A stretch of DNA of 64,000 bases from Niallia sp. FSL W8-0635. Its GTDB lineage: Bacteria > Bacillota > Bacilli > Bacillales > Cytobacillaceae. The position numbers were made by a program, and so were the translations under genes. Below the pieces are notes generated by a model, which saw nothing but the letters and a program-made list of their open reading frames with translations, had not been told where the DNA came from and did not search any database. Positions 10,595 through 19,950 of this stretch are shown piece by piece (within the stretch, counting starts at the first letter, position 1; each line of letters opens with the position of its first letter). The stretch lies in NCBI RefSeq assembly GCF_038007965.1, contig NZ_JBBOYD010000001.1, positions 1,900,501-1,964,500 of the forward strand, in the 5' to 3' direction.

Positions 10595-10975
10595 GTGAAT
10601 CTTTTTTCTAATACAATAACAACCTTAGAAAATGCAATAAATTATTCGAATCAAAAGCAAAAGGTTATTGCGCAAAATATCGCAAATGTAGATACACCAA
10701 ACTATAAAGCGAAAACAGTAACTTTTAAAGATTCGTTATCGAGTGCAATGAGTGCGAACGTAACAAATAGTAAACATATTTCTTTTGCATCTTCTAACTC
10801 TTCCACAGCAGTTGTTTCAAAAAATGGAGTTACTTATAATAACAGCGGCAATAGCGTGGATATGGATAAAGAAATGACAGACCTTGCAACAAATCAAATA
10901 TACTACAATGCGTTAATTGATCGGATTAGTGGTAAATTTAGTTCATTAGAAAGTGTAATTAGAGGAGGTAAGTAA
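10595..10975 (+). CDS. flgB: Flagellar basal-body rod protein FlgB
   Basis: Proximal rod subunit of the flagellum. The family N-terminus is clear: helical start LFSNTITTLENAI then the ANVDTPNYKAK motif (residues 31-41), and a C-terminal helix with DKEMTDLATNQIYYNALIDRIS. The GTG at 10595 is preferred over an in-frame TTG 15 bases upstream, because GAGGTG (10582-10587) is seven bases from it and the product then starts VNLFSNT, like B. subtilis MSLFSGT. It is the first gene of the motility block; flgC follows after two bases. Confidence 0.95.
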   Translation: MNLFSNTITTLENAINYSNQKQKVIAQNIANVDTPNYKAKTVTFKDSLSSAMSANVTNSKHISFASSNSSTAVVSKNGVTYNNSGNSVDMDKEMTDLATNQIYYNALIDRISGKFSSLESVIRGGK

Positions 10976-10977
10976 GG

Positions 10978-11430
10978 ATGACTATTTTTAATAGTATAAA
11001 CACTACAGCCTCTGCTTTAACAGCCCAAAGGTTAAGAATGGATGTTATTTCTTCTAATATGGCGAACGTTGATACAACGAGAGGGAAATTAGTAAATGGT
11101 GAGTGGGAGCCTTACAAGCGAAAACAAGTTGTTTTTCAAGAGCAAGAAGGTTCCTTTGCTTCGCATTTAAATGCCGCCAGAGGAAATAACAATGATGCAG
11201 GTGCAGGAGTGAAAGTATCGCAAATTGTAGAAGACGAAACACCATTTGAGATGGTTTATGATCCGGAAAATCCAGATGCGGATGAGAATGGATATGTTAA
11301 TATGCCTAACGTAGATCCATTGCGTGAGATGGTTGACTTAATGAGTGCTTCTAGATCTTATGAAGCGAATGTCACTGTTTTAAATGCTTCAAAAAGTATG
11401 TTAATGAAAACATTAGAAATCGGTAAATAG
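10978..11430 (+). CDS. flgC: Flagellar basal-body rod protein FlgC
   Basis: Rod protein paired with FlgB. It begins MTIFNSINTTASALTAQRLRMDVISSNMANVDTTRG, the standard FlgC/FlgB rod motif (SNxANxxTT), and ends with MSASRSYEANVTVLNASKSMLMKTLEIGK, the conserved C-terminal coiled segment. Length 150 matches the family. The ATG lies nine bases after AGAGGAGGTAAG. Confidence 0.96.
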   Translation: MTIFNSINTTASALTAQRLRMDVISSNMANVDTTRGKLVNGEWEPYKRKQVVFQEQEGSFASHLNAARGNNNDAGAGVKVSQIVEDETPFEMVYDPENPDADENGYVNMPNVDPLREMVDLMSASRSYEANVTVLNASKSMLMKTLEIGK

Positions 11431-11449
11431 AGCGAAAAGAGGTAATTAG

Positions 11450-11758
11450 ATGGAACCATTAAATTTTTCAACAGTATCTTCTGCATTTCCATTAACGAAT
11501 ACAGCAACTACTAATAAAACATCTGTTGCAAATACTCAAAAAAACTTTGCTTCCTTTTTAAAAGAATCTATTAACAGTGTCAATCAAGCACAAAATGAAT
11601 CAGATGTGCTGACAAATAAGCTAGCAAAAGGTGAAAATGTCGATTTATCTCAAGTGATGATCGCATCTCAAAAAGCAAGTATTACTATGCAAGCTACAAT
11701 GGAAATACGTAATAAAGCAGTAGAAGCTTATCAAGAAATAATGCGAATGTCCGTGTAA
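11450..11758 (+). CDS. fliE: Flagellar hook-basal body complex protein FliE
   Basis: Small MS ring-rod junction protein exported early in flagellar assembly. The C-terminal half is the diagnostic part (VDLSQVMIASQKASITMQATMEIRNKAVEAYQEIMRMSV, split here by the 20-residue rule only in description: key residues QVMIA, MEIRNK, YQEIMRM). Length 102 versus 106 in B. subtilis. ATG after AAGAGGTAATTAG. Unlike B. subtilis, the next gene fliF is not close behind: a 234-bp structured spacer follows. Confidence 0.92.
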   Translation: MEPLNFSTVSSAFPLTNTATTNKTSVANTQKNFASFLKESINSVNQAQNESDVLTNKLAKGENVDLSQVMIASQKASITMQATMEIRNKAVEAYQEIMRMSV

Positions 11759-11797
11759 TATAAAGACTGTTTCAAAAAAAATATGGTTGAATGTTAA

Positions 11798-11825
11798 ATA
11801 GAGTGGGCGTTTAATCCTACTCTAT
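11798..11825 (+). other. Hairpin 1 of the fliE-fliF spacer
   Basis: ATAGAGTGGG pairs with CCTACTCTAT (ten base pairs, one G-T) around CGTTTAAT. There is no T run after it, so it does not look like a terminator. It is the first of two structures in an unusually long spacer inside the fla/che operon. Confidence 0.6.
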
Positions 11826-11863
11826 AAAGTGACAAAGCTCTGCGAAGCGTAGCATAACGGAGT

Positions 11864-11917
11864 GAATGCAAAATCTCCCGTGTAAGCAAGTGTCCATGCG
11901 ATAAACGGGCTTCATTC
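11864..11917 (+). other. Hairpin 2 of the fliE-fliF spacer
   Basis: Nested inverted repeat: GAATG (11864-11868) pairs with CATTC (11913-11917), and CCCGT (11877-11881) pairs with ACGGG (11905-11909). There is no T run. It could be an RNA structure that tunes expression upstream of fliF, or the remains of an inserted repeat. Function unknown. Confidence 0.5.
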
Positions 11918-11992
11918 AATAGAGGAAAAACATTTGACATAAAAGATGGGCGGTTTTTACCTAAACAAAATTACGGTAGCCGGGGGAAGATA

Positions 11993-13579
11993 ATGAAAGA
12001 AAATCTAAATAAAATATTTAATCCTTTAAAAGAGTATTGGCAGAGTCGTACAAAAAAGCAAAAGACTGTGATTACAAGTAGCGGACTTTTGCTTCTTCTA
12101 GTTGTTATATTTTCGGCTTATTTTTTTACGAGAGTAACATTAGTACCACTTTACAGTAATTTAACGCCTTCTGAAACAGGTGCTATTAAAGAGAGTCTTG
12201 ATGGTAGAGGGATAACTTCTGAAATTTCTGGTGGGGGTACAGTTATTAGTGTTCCAGAAGAAGTGGTAGACACATTAAAAGTGGAACTAGCAGCAGAAGG
12301 CATTCCGAAGTCAGGTAGTATTGATTATTCCTTCTTTAGCGAGAATGCAAGCTTTGGAATGACAGATAACGAATTTAATGTTTTAAAACTAGATGCTTTA
12401 CAAACTGAAATTGCAAACTTAATCAAAGGTGTTGAAGGGATTAATAACGCAGATGTTGTTATCACTTTACCAGAAGAAAGTGTATTTGTTTCTGATCAAG
12501 GTGGAGAAGCTACAGCCTCTATCGTATTAAATACGAAACCAGGCTATAACTTCTCGGAAAATCAAATTAAAGGGTTATATACACTCGTGTCCAAAAGTGT
12601 ACCAAACCTTCCTACAGATAATATCGTCATAACTAACCAAAACTTTGAGTATTTTGATTTAAATTCTTCAAATAATTCTGCGACAGATACTTTTACTGCG
12701 CAAAACAATGTGAAAAAACAAATTGAACGTGATATTCAAAGACAAGTACAAACAATGTTAGGAACTTTAATGGGACAAGATAAAGTCGTTGTATCTGTTA
12801 CTGCTGATATTGACTTTACCCAAGAAAATAGAGAAGAAAACCTAGTTACACCTGTTGATGAAGAAAATATGTCAGGAATTGAAATTAGTGCCCAAAATAT
12901 TACTGAAACATATACAGGTGAAAATGCTGCAAATGGTGGAGTTGTACAAGCAGAAGAGGGTACAGATACAACAACATATAATGCAGAAACAGGATCCGGT
13001 AATGGCGATTATGAAAAAGTCGAACAAACCGTTAATAGTGAAGTAAATCGTATAAAAAAACAAATTGTTGAAAGTCCTTATAAAATTCGTGATTTAGGCA
13101 TTCAGGTAATGGTAGAGCCACCTGATGCAAATGATACTACTTCCTTACCACAGGAAAGCATTGATGATATTTCCAATATTTTAGGAACAATCGTTCGAAC
13201 ATCTATTGATAAAACTTCTACTGGTGGAGAACTGACAGATGAGGATGTTCAAAGTAAGATTGCAGTGTCTGTTCAACCATTTAATGGAAAAACGCAAACG
13301 ACAGAAGTAGTAAAAGCGTCGATTCCATGGTGGATTTATGCAGTTGGTGGAACATTACTTGCCATTATTATTCTATTAATCTTCTTATTTATGAATGCGA
13401 GAAAGAAAAAGAAACAAGAAGAAGTGGAAGAAATTATTCAACCAGTTACACCTGTCGTTGATATAAATGATGAGCAAGAGAATGAAGGTACGATCAGAAG
13501 AAAACAACTTGAAAAAATGGCAAAAGAAAAACCAGAGGAATTTGCAAAATTACTTCGTACATGGATTACGGAAGAGTAA
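11993..13579 (+). CDS. fliF: Flagellar MS-ring protein FliF
   Basis: Membrane ring on which the basal body and export gate are built. A first membrane segment lies at about residues 27-46 (VITSSGLLLLLVVIFSAYFF). A YscJ/FliF-type periplasmic ring domain follows (TPSETGAIKESLDGRGI..., ALQTEIANLIKGVEGINNADV), and a second membrane segment is near 445-466. The cytoplasmic tail ends KPEEFAKLLRTWITEE, the FliG-binding element. Length 528 versus 536. The ATG follows CCGGGGGAAGATA. Confidence 0.96.
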   Translation: MKENLNKIFNPLKEYWQSRTKKQKTVITSSGLLLLLVVIFSAYFFTRVTLVPLYSNLTPSETGAIKESLDGRGITSEISGGGTVISVPEEVVDTLKVELAAEGIPKSGSIDYSFFSENASFGMTDNEFNVLKLDALQTEIANLIKGVEGINNADVVITLPEESVFVSDQGGEATASIVLNTKPGYNFSENQIKGLYTLVSKSVPNLPTDNIVITNQNFEYFDLNSSNNSATDTFTAQNNVKKQIERDIQRQVQTMLGTLMGQDKVVVSVTADIDFTQENREENLVTPVDEENMSGIEISAQNITETYTGENAANGGVVQAEEGTDTTTYNAETGSGNGDYEKVEQTVNSEVNRIKKQIVESPYKIRDLGIQVMVEPPDANDTTSLPQESIDDISNILGTIVRTSIDKTSTGGELTDEDVQSKIAVSVQPFNGKTQTTEVVKASIPWWIYAVGGTLLAIIILLIFLFMNARKKKKQEEVEEIIQPVTPVVDINDEQENEGTIRRKQLEKMAKEKPEEFAKLLRTWITEE

Positions 13580-13592
13580 GGAGTGTTGTTAA

Positions 13593-14609
13593 ATGGCAAG
13601 GAAAGAATCAAATGAATTATCTGGCAAGCAAAAAGCGGCCATTCTCCTTATATCATTAGGTCCTGATGTTGCAGCTTCGGTTTATAAACATTTAAGTGAG
13701 GAAGAGATTGAACGATTGTCACTTGAGATATCAGGAGTTAGAAAAGTGGAGAATACTTCTAAAGAAAATGTTTTAGAAGAATTTCATAATATCGCACTTG
13801 CTCAAGATTATATCTCTCAAGGTGGTATTGGATATGCAAAAACAGTGTTGGAGAAGGCGCTTGGTTCAGAACAAGCATCTATTATCTTAAATAGATTGAC
13901 TTCTTCCCTTCAAGTAAGACCTTTTGATTTTGCAAGAAAAGCAGATCCAAGCCAAATATTAAATTTTATCCAAAACGAACATCCACAGACAATCGCATTA
14001 ATCTTATCGTACTTGGATCCAACGCAGGCAGGACAAATATTGTCTGAATTGCCACAGGAAGTACAAGCTGATATTGCAAGAAGAATCGCTGTAATGGATA
14101 GCACTTCTCCTGAAATTATCAATGAAGTGGAACAAATATTGGAAAGAAAACTATCTAGTACTGTTACACAAGACTATACACAAACTGGTGGTATTGAAGC
14201 AGTTGTTGAAGTGCTAAATGGGGTTGATAGAGCTACAGAGCGAACCATTTTAGATGCGCTTGAAATCCAAGATCCAGAATTAGCAGAAGAAATTAAGAAA
14301 AGAATGTTTGTCTTTGAAGATATTGTTACATTGGATAACAGAGCAATCCAAAGAATTATACGTGATTGTGAAAATGAAGATCTAATGCTTGCACTTAAAG
14401 TTTCTGGTGATGAAGTGAAAGAGATTGTTTACAGCAATATGTCTACGAGAATGGCTGAATCCTTTAAAGAAGAAATGGAATTTATGGGACCAGTTCGCTT
14501 AAAAGATGTGGAAGAAGCGCAATCCAGAATTGTTGCAATCATTAGACGTCTGGAAGATTCAGGAGAAATTGTGGTTGCTCGTGGCGGAGGAGATGACATC
14601 ATTGTCTAG
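13593..14609 (+). CDS. fliG: Flagellar motor switch protein FliG
   Basis: Rotor protein that contacts the stator and sets rotation sense with FliM and FliY. It opens with LSGKQKAAILLISLGPDVAASVYKHL and has the EHPQTIALILSYLDP armadillo-like middle domain (near residue 130). The C-terminal torque helix region carries the charged residues FVFEDIVTLDNRAIQRIIRD. Length 338 equals B. subtilis FliG. ATG after AAGGAGTGTTG. Its 3' end overlaps the start of fliH by 17 bases. Confidence 0.97.
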   Translation: MARKESNELSGKQKAAILLISLGPDVAASVYKHLSEEEIERLSLEISGVRKVENTSKENVLEEFHNIALAQDYISQGGIGYAKTVLEKALGSEQASIILNRLTSSLQVRPFDFARKADPSQILNFIQNEHPQTIALILSYLDPTQAGQILSELPQEVQADIARRIAVMDSTSPEIINEVEQILERKLSSTVTQDYTQTGGIEAVVEVLNGVDRATERTILDALEIQDPELAEEIKKRMFVFEDIVTLDNRAIQRIIRDCENEDLMLALKVSGDEVKEIVYSNMSTRMAESFKEEMEFMGPVRLKDVEEAQSRIVAIIRRLEDSGEIVVARGGGDDIIV

Positions 14610-15366
14610 GTTAATTAAGTCAAGATATTCAAACCCTGATGATACGAAAGAGAAAGTTATTTCGATTAAGTATATAGATGCCTTCGATTCTGAATTTGAA
14701 AAATCTAGAGAAGTTACTCAAAGTGAATATAACAAAATAATAAATACAGCACATGAAGAAGCCGAAGCATGGAAGAACCAGGCTTTAGCTGAAGCTGAAC
14801 AGATAAGAGTTCAGCTTTCAGAAGAAAAGCAAAATTGGGAATTAGAAAAAGTACATTTAATAGAAGAAGCAAAAAAAAATGGCTTTCAAGCAGGATTTGA
14901 GGAAGGCCAAAACATTGGCTACCAAGAAGCGTACAGCTACATTCAACAAGCAAAAGATACAGTAGCTGCATCTAAGACTGATTATGAAAAGTATTTACAA
15001 TCTGCTGAAAGTACTATTTTAGAGCTGGCTCTTGAAGTTGCAGGAAAAATTATCAACAGCAAGATTAGTGAAGAACAACAAAATTTCATTCCTCTTGTGC
15101 AAAATGCCTTAAAAGAAGTGAGAAAACAGAAAGAAATACAATTACATGTGAACCCTATCCATTACGAAATGATAATAGGGGAAAAAGAGGAACTATTACA
15201 ATTATTCCCGATTAAGCCAAGCCTTTTCATTTTTCCTGATGAAACGATGGAAGAGAATGGTTGTATCATTGAAACAGCAACTGGTCGTTTAGATGCAAGT
15301 GTAGATACACAATTACTCATGATTAAAAATAAGCTACTTGAAATATTGGAGAGTGAAGAAGGTTGA
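14593..15366 (+). CDS. fliH: Flagellar assembly protein FliH
   Basis: Regulator and tether of the export ATPase FliI. The start ATG at 14593 gives MTSLSRLIKSR, matching the B. subtilis start MISLSNIIKS; the open frame extends 29 codons further upstream inside fliG but that part has no counterpart. The middle is a long Glu/Lys-rich coiled coil (about residues 45-110) with FQAGFEEGQNIGYQEAYSYI. The C-terminal domain has LELALEVAGKIIN. Length 257. The stop overlaps the TTG start of fliI. Confidence 0.92.
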   Translation: MTSLSRLIKSRYSNPDDTKEKVISIKYIDAFDSEFEKSREVTQSEYNKIINTAHEEAEAWKNQALAEAEQIRVQLSEEKQNWELEKVHLIEEAKKNGFQAGFEEGQNIGYQEAYSYIQQAKDTVAASKTDYEKYLQSAESTILELALEVAGKIINSKISEEQQNFIPLVQNALKEVRKQKEIQLHVNPIHYEMIIGEKEELLQLFPIKPSLFIFPDETMEENGCIIETATGRLDASVDTQLLMIKNKLLEILESEEG

Positions 15367-16679
15367 AAGCACAAGCATTACTAAGCTCGATTTCGTCCAT
15401 TGACACTTATAAACAATATGGTCGTGTGAAAAAAGTAGTAGGATTAATGATCGAGTCACAGGGACCAACCAGTTCAATTGGGGATGTTTGTAATATTCAT
15501 ATAGGAACAAAACATAAACGAATCATTAAAGCAGAAGTAGTCGGATTTAATGATGAAAATATAATTTTAATGCCCTATACAACGGTAAATGATATTTCAC
15601 CAGGCTGCTTAGTAGAAGCTTCATCTGAACCACTAGAAATAAAGGTAGGACCTGGGTTAATTGGGACGGCAATTGATGCATTAGGAATGCCTTTAGATGG
15701 TTCGATGTTACCAAAAGGTTTAAAGTCTGTTCCAATTGATCAAGAACCTCCTAACCCAATGACGAGACCTCCTATCTCGCAATCAATGGAAGTTGGCGTT
15801 CGATTAATTGATGGTCTTTTAACTGTCGGTACTGGTCAAAGGCTTGGCATTTTTGCCGGTAGTGGTGTTGGAAAAAGTACATTACTTGGGATGATTGCAA
15901 GAAATACAAAAGCGGATTTAAATGTCATTGCCTTAATCGGAGAACGGGGAAGAGAAGTACGAGAATTTATTGAACGTGATTTAGGTCCAGAAGGATTGAA
16001 AAGGTCCATAGTTGTCGTTGCTACATCCGATCAACCAGCATTAATGAGAATAAAGGGTGCTTATACAGCTACGGCGATTGCTGAATACTTTCGTGATAAG
16101 GGCTTAAATGTCATGTTAATGATGGATTCCGTTACACGTGTTGCTATGGCACAAAGGGAAGTTGGACTAGCTATAGGGGAGCCGCCAACTACGAAAGGCT
16201 ACACACCATCTGTTTTTGCGATATTGCCAAAACTTCTTGAGAGAACCGGTACAAATGAATACGGAAGTATAACGGCTTTTTATACCGTACTTGTTGATGG
16301 GGATGATATGAACGAGCCAATTGCAGATACAGTGCGGGGGATTTTAGATGGGCACTATGTACTAGATCGAGCGCTCGCAAATAAGGGGCAATATCCCGCT
16401 GTTAATGTTTTGAAAAGTGTTAGCCGTGTAATGAATCATATCGTGCCAAAAGAACATGTAAAAGCGGCAGAGCGATTGCGAGATCTTCTTAGTACGTATA
16501 TGAATTCCGAAGATTTAATCAATATAGGGGCTTATAAGAAAGGTTCTTCTAAAGAAATCGATACGGCGATTAGGTTGTATCCAGGTATTCTGTCCTATAT
16601 AAAGCAGGCAACAGATGAGAAGGTTTCAATTGAAGAAAGCCTCCATTCCTTATTAACTTTAGTTGGAACAGAGGGATAA
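15363..16679 (+). CDS. fliI: Flagellum-specific ATP synthase FliI
   Basis: Hexameric ATPase of the flagellar type III export apparatus, related to F1 beta. The P-loop is FAGSGVGKSTLL near residues 162-173. Other F1-type motifs are GERGREVREF, the Walker B stretch VMLMMDSVTRVAMAQRE and the family signature PPTTKGYTPSVFAILPKL. Length 438 equals B. subtilis FliI. The TTG start overlaps the fliH stop (GGTTGA) and the first residues MKAQALLSSI match the family. Confidence 0.96.
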   Translation: MKAQALLSSISSIDTYKQYGRVKKVVGLMIESQGPTSSIGDVCNIHIGTKHKRIIKAEVVGFNDENIILMPYTTVNDISPGCLVEASSEPLEIKVGPGLIGTAIDALGMPLDGSMLPKGLKSVPIDQEPPNPMTRPPISQSMEVGVRLIDGLLTVGTGQRLGIFAGSGVGKSTLLGMIARNTKADLNVIALIGERGREVREFIERDLGPEGLKRSIVVVATSDQPALMRIKGAYTATAIAEYFRDKGLNVMLMMDSVTRVAMAQREVGLAIGEPPTTKGYTPSVFAILPKLLERTGTNEYGSITAFYTVLVDGDDMNEPIADTVRGILDGHYVLDRALANKGQYPAVNVLKSVSRVMNHIVPKEHVKAAERLRDLLSTYMNSEDLINIGAYKKGSSKEIDTAIRLYPGILSYIKQATDEKVSIEESLHSLLTLVGTEG

Positions 16680-16682
16680 TAG

Positions 16683-17126
16683 ATGAGCTATCAATTTAAA
16701 TTTGAAAAAATCCTAACCATTCGAGAAAGAGAAAAAGAAGAGGCAAGCTCTGCTTATAATCAATCAGTAAATAGATTTGAAGAGGCTGCTGAAAAATTAT
16801 ATGAGCTACTAAAGAGAAAAGAAGACCTAGAAGCTTATCAAGCAGACAAAATTGCAACAGGGTTATCCGTTCAAGAAATTAGACATCATCAGCAATTTGT
16901 AGCTAATTTAGCAAAAACGATTGAACATGCCCAAAAAATGGTTCAAAATGCCCGAAATTCAATGGTTTATTTTCAAGAAAAAATGCTAGAAAAAAATATG
17001 GAAGTAAAAAAGTTTGTGAAAATAAAGGAAAAAGATCACACCAATTATTTAGCGTTAGAACGAGCGGCAGAGGCGAAACAGATGGATGATATTTCTCTTC
17101 AACAATATATGCAACATGAAAGGTAG
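16683..17126 (+). CDS. fliJ: Flagellar export chaperone FliJ
   Basis: Coiled-coil stalk protein of the export ATPase complex. It begins MSYQFKFEKILTIREREKEEA, typical of FliJ, and is almost entirely charged alpha helix to the end (QLQQYMQHER-like tail). Length 147 matches B. subtilis FliJ. It lies three bases after fliI. FliJ sequences are weakly conserved, so position between fliI and the ylxF-type gene is part of the evidence. Confidence 0.93.
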   Translation: MSYQFKFEKILTIREREKEEASSAYNQSVNRFEEAAEKLYELLKRKEDLEAYQADKIATGLSVQEIRHHQQFVANLAKTIEHAQKMVQNARNSMVYFQEKMLEKNMEVKKFVKIKEKDHTNYLALERAAEAKQMDDISLQQYMQHER

Positions 17127-17134
17127 GTGGCTAA

Positions 17135-17731
17135 ATGGAAAACTCATGGGAAGAAAAAAAGAAGCCATTTAACTTTTTCCAGCGTTTTCTAATGGTTGCA
17201 GTCATTCCGAGCCTTTTTGCAATCATTGTTCTTGTGCTATTGCTAATGTATTCGGGAGCAGATATTGCAGAGAAGGGCAGAGAGTTACTAAATACTATTC
17301 CTTTTCTTAGCGAAGAAAAAAAATCGACGGATAAATTACTTGAAAATAATAAAAACACAATCAGTTCCTTACAAACAAAGCTGGAAGAACGGGATGCGCA
17401 AATAAAAACATTAGAATCCCAATTAGAAAATAGTGAAAATAGAATTCAATCTGTCAATGCGGAAAAGGAAAAATTGCAGAGTGAATTAACGTCTCTTCAA
17501 TCAGCTCAAGAGGAAACAAAAAAGGCAGTTGCTGAGATTGTGAAAACATATGATACGATGTCGGCGAAAAATGCTGCGGCGATTTTGTCAGAGATGAGTG
17601 AAAACGAAGCTTTGAAAATTTTGGCAGAGCTAAAACCAGCAAAACTTGCGTCGATATTAGAGAAAATGGAACCATCCATTGCCTCAAAATATACAGAACT
17701 ATTATCGGAAAATGCAACAGTCAATCCGTAA
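17135..17731 (+). CDS. ylxF: MotE-family protein (YlxF)
   Basis: Membrane-anchored coiled-coil protein of the flagellar operon, with an MgtE-N-like C-terminal domain. It shows a short basic N-terminus, one membrane segment at about residues 16-42 (LMVAVIPSLFAIIVLVLLLM), a long coiled coil (about 70-130) and a C-terminal segment AKNAAAILSEMSENEALKIL. Relatives include the MotE chaperone-like proteins; in B. subtilis the gene is ylxF and its role is not settled. It starts eight bases after fliJ at an ATG preceded by AAGGTAGGTGG. Confidence 0.88.
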   Translation: MENSWEEKKKPFNFFQRFLMVAVIPSLFAIIVLVLLLMYSGADIAEKGRELLNTIPFLSEEKKSTDKLLENNKNTISSLQTKLEERDAQIKTLESQLENSENRIQSVNAEKEKLQSELTSLQSAQEETKKAVAEIVKTYDTMSAKNAAAILSEMSENEALKILAELKPAKLASILEKMEPSIASKYTELLSENATVNP

Positions 17732-17764
17732 ATAGGAACCGTCTCATTGAAAGGGGGTGAAAAA

Positions 17765-19936
17765 TTGCAACTAGGACTGATTAATTCATGGCGAAAAATG
17801 GAGTTAACGAGTGTTCAAGGAATACCAACCGATAATATAGATGGACAGTTTATGCAAATAATTAACGCTTTAAAAACGAAGCCTCAATCTGGTGAATTCG
17901 ACCAAAAGAGCGCACAAAATGAGGGCCTAAATCAGCTACTGACCATACTGTCTAACGCAACAGATGCAAAGTACCAATCCAATGTGGACAGTGAAATGGA
18001 GACAGACTCTATAGATTTTACAACTGAAGATGATGAGTTTTCATTAAATCTTGAAGCGTTAGTATCTAAGCATCATCCTTTTTCAGATGGAGTAGATATT
18101 CCTGCATTAGATGACACCAATATGGATTCTGTTGTCGCCGAAACATTTGCTAATTTAGAAAACAAAATTACGCAAGTTTTAAAGTCAGAAATGAATACGA
18201 AGCTAGCTCCAGATATGTTTAAGCAAACAGAGTTACCTGCTTTGTTAAAGGATTTAAAACGGTTGGAGCAAACAGTAAATAAGCTACCAGAAATGTCTGC
18301 TGCTCAAAATATTACGGGAACGGTACAAGATTTACACCATTTAATCCTTTCAATTAGTAATGTTATAGCATTAAATGCAAACAGTGCTACAAAGAATGCG
18401 GATAAGAACATTGATACGAAAGCTGGCAATTCGTTCACGAATAATAGTACTTTTGTTGGTGCACTTAAGTTCCCTTCAGCCAAAAACAATGTGCAAATGG
18501 CAGATAAAGAGCAAATGTTAGAAGGTAAGCAACAAAACGCGGAAGATATTTTAGTGAGTGAGGATAAAGCAATTCCGTTTGAGGTAACGAATCAAGAGCA
18601 GCTACCTGGACAAATAGTTGAAGCCTCCTTACAAGAAAGAGTAAAGACGGCACCGATAAACAAAGAATTTAAGTCCGAAATGAATGCTCCTCCGGTTCTT
18701 CATAGCAAAATAAATAATCAAGTGGTTACTGAAATTGCCGATCACTTGGCTGATGAAAATCCGCCATTGCAAATGGATAAGCAACAAAAGGCTAGTGAGA
18801 GTATTCAACAAGAAATTAGGCTAACTACTGATAATCATCCTATTGAAACGAATGCAGTGGAAATGGTAGCACATATGGAAGAGCGTAGTAGTAACACAGA
18901 TACGAAGGCTCCAGTTGTGAGTGAAATAGGGATGGCTTTTAATGGTATAGACGAAGATTATTTATTGCAGATGACAAGAGAACAGAAGAATAATCTGTTA
19001 TCTCAACAAAATAGTTCAAGTGAACCAGTTCTAGAAGAAACAGAAGTAGTAATGAAAGAAGCAGTAATACAGGGTAGTGAGGATAATGGAGATATCCCAA
19101 AAAGATATTCAACTATTGATACGAAGCTATTAGCCATACAAAATCGTGTATTACAAGAAAGTAGAAATATTATTGGGAAAGAAACAAATACAACAAATTC
19201 GAAAATGGATGCTTCACAAACGATTGTTACAGAAGCAACGAGCGAGCTTAAAGCGATTATCTCATCGATTCTTACCAAGCTTGATAAACAACTAGAACAA
19301 AAGAATACACCGGTAGTTCAAAAAGTGATTAATCCTATAATGGTAAGTTCCTTACGAAAAGCAGGAGAAACACTCATGCCAAGTGTAGAAATAAAGGCAA
19401 CAACAGTTAAAGGGAATGAGTATGATATAGATTCAAATGTACTTCCAACTGTGCAAAATACCTTTATAAAGCAACATCCGTTTACGTTATTAACGAGTTC
19501 AGGAGAAATGGCACAGCCGAAAAATGTGGAGGAACAATTTGCCAAACTATTAGCAAATAGTACGTTTACTAAAGTAGGCGATATGCAAAAGCTCGCCATT
19601 CGTCTTGCGCCAGATCATTTAGGGTCGATTCGAATTGAAATTACCCAAAATGAAGGTAATATGATAGCGAGAATTATAACGACAACTGCTGAAGCGAAAG
19701 AAACACTAGAAAAACAGCTTACTAGCTTAAAACATGGGTTTGCAGCACAAAATCTGCAAGTGGATAAGCTTGATATCGTTGTCTCTTCTCAACCACAGGA
19801 GAAACTGCAAAAAGAGCAACAGCAGCAACAAGAACAGCAACAGTCTCAATCACAAAGACACAAAAAAGATGCAGATGAAGATGAGAATAAACGAAAAACT
19901 TCCTTTTTTGAGGAATTATTAAATATGGAAGTCTAG
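17765..19936 (+). CDS. fliK: Flagellar hook-length control protein FliK
   Basis: Secreted ruler that sets hook length and triggers the export specificity switch through FlhB. Only the C-terminal Flg_hook domain is well conserved: LAIRLAPDHLGSIRIEITQN followed by MIARIITTTAEAKETLEKQL. The rest is low-complexity and poorly conserved, as usual for the ruler part. At about 723 residues it is much longer than the B. subtilis protein (under 500). A Gln-rich then Lys/Asp-rich tract lies near the end. TTG at 17765 is chosen because GGGGGTG precedes it by five bases; an in-frame TTG 18 bases upstream has no such site. Confidence 0.88.
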   Translation: MQLGLINSWRKMELTSVQGIPTDNIDGQFMQIINALKTKPQSGEFDQKSAQNEGLNQLLTILSNATDAKYQSNVDSEMETDSIDFTTEDDEFSLNLEALVSKHHPFSDGVDIPALDDTNMDSVVAETFANLENKITQVLKSEMNTKLAPDMFKQTELPALLKDLKRLEQTVNKLPEMSAAQNITGTVQDLHHLILSISNVIALNANSATKNADKNIDTKAGNSFTNNSTFVGALKFPSAKNNVQMADKEQMLEGKQQNAEDILVSEDKAIPFEVTNQEQLPGQIVEASLQERVKTAPINKEFKSEMNAPPVLHSKINNQVVTEIADHLADENPPLQMDKQQKASESIQQEIRLTTDNHPIETNAVEMVAHMEERSSNTDTKAPVVSEIGMAFNGIDEDYLLQMTREQKNNLLSQQNSSSEPVLEETEVVMKEAVIQGSEDNGDIPKRYSTIDTKLLAIQNRVLQESRNIIGKETNTTNSKMDASQTIVTEATSELKAIISSILTKLDKQLEQKNTPVVQKVINPIMVSSLRKAGETLMPSVEIKATTVKGNEYDIDSNVLPTVQNTFIKQHPFTLLTSSGEMAQPKNVEEQFAKLLANSTFTKVGDMQKLAIRLAPDHLGSIRIEITQNEGNMIARIITTTAEAKETLEKQLTSLKHGFAAQNLQVDKLDIVVSSQPQEKLQKEQQQQQEQQQSQSQRHKKDADEDENKRKTSFFEELLNMEV

Positions 19937-19950
19937 AGGAGCAAGAATAG

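Noticed and set aside
11934..11990. Possible c-di-GMP-I (GEMM) riboswitch before fliF because of CCTAAAC...TTACGGTAGCCGGG
   Set aside because: The needed GGCAAACC and ACGCAAAGC elements and the closing 3' arm are missing; only a fragment-like match remains.
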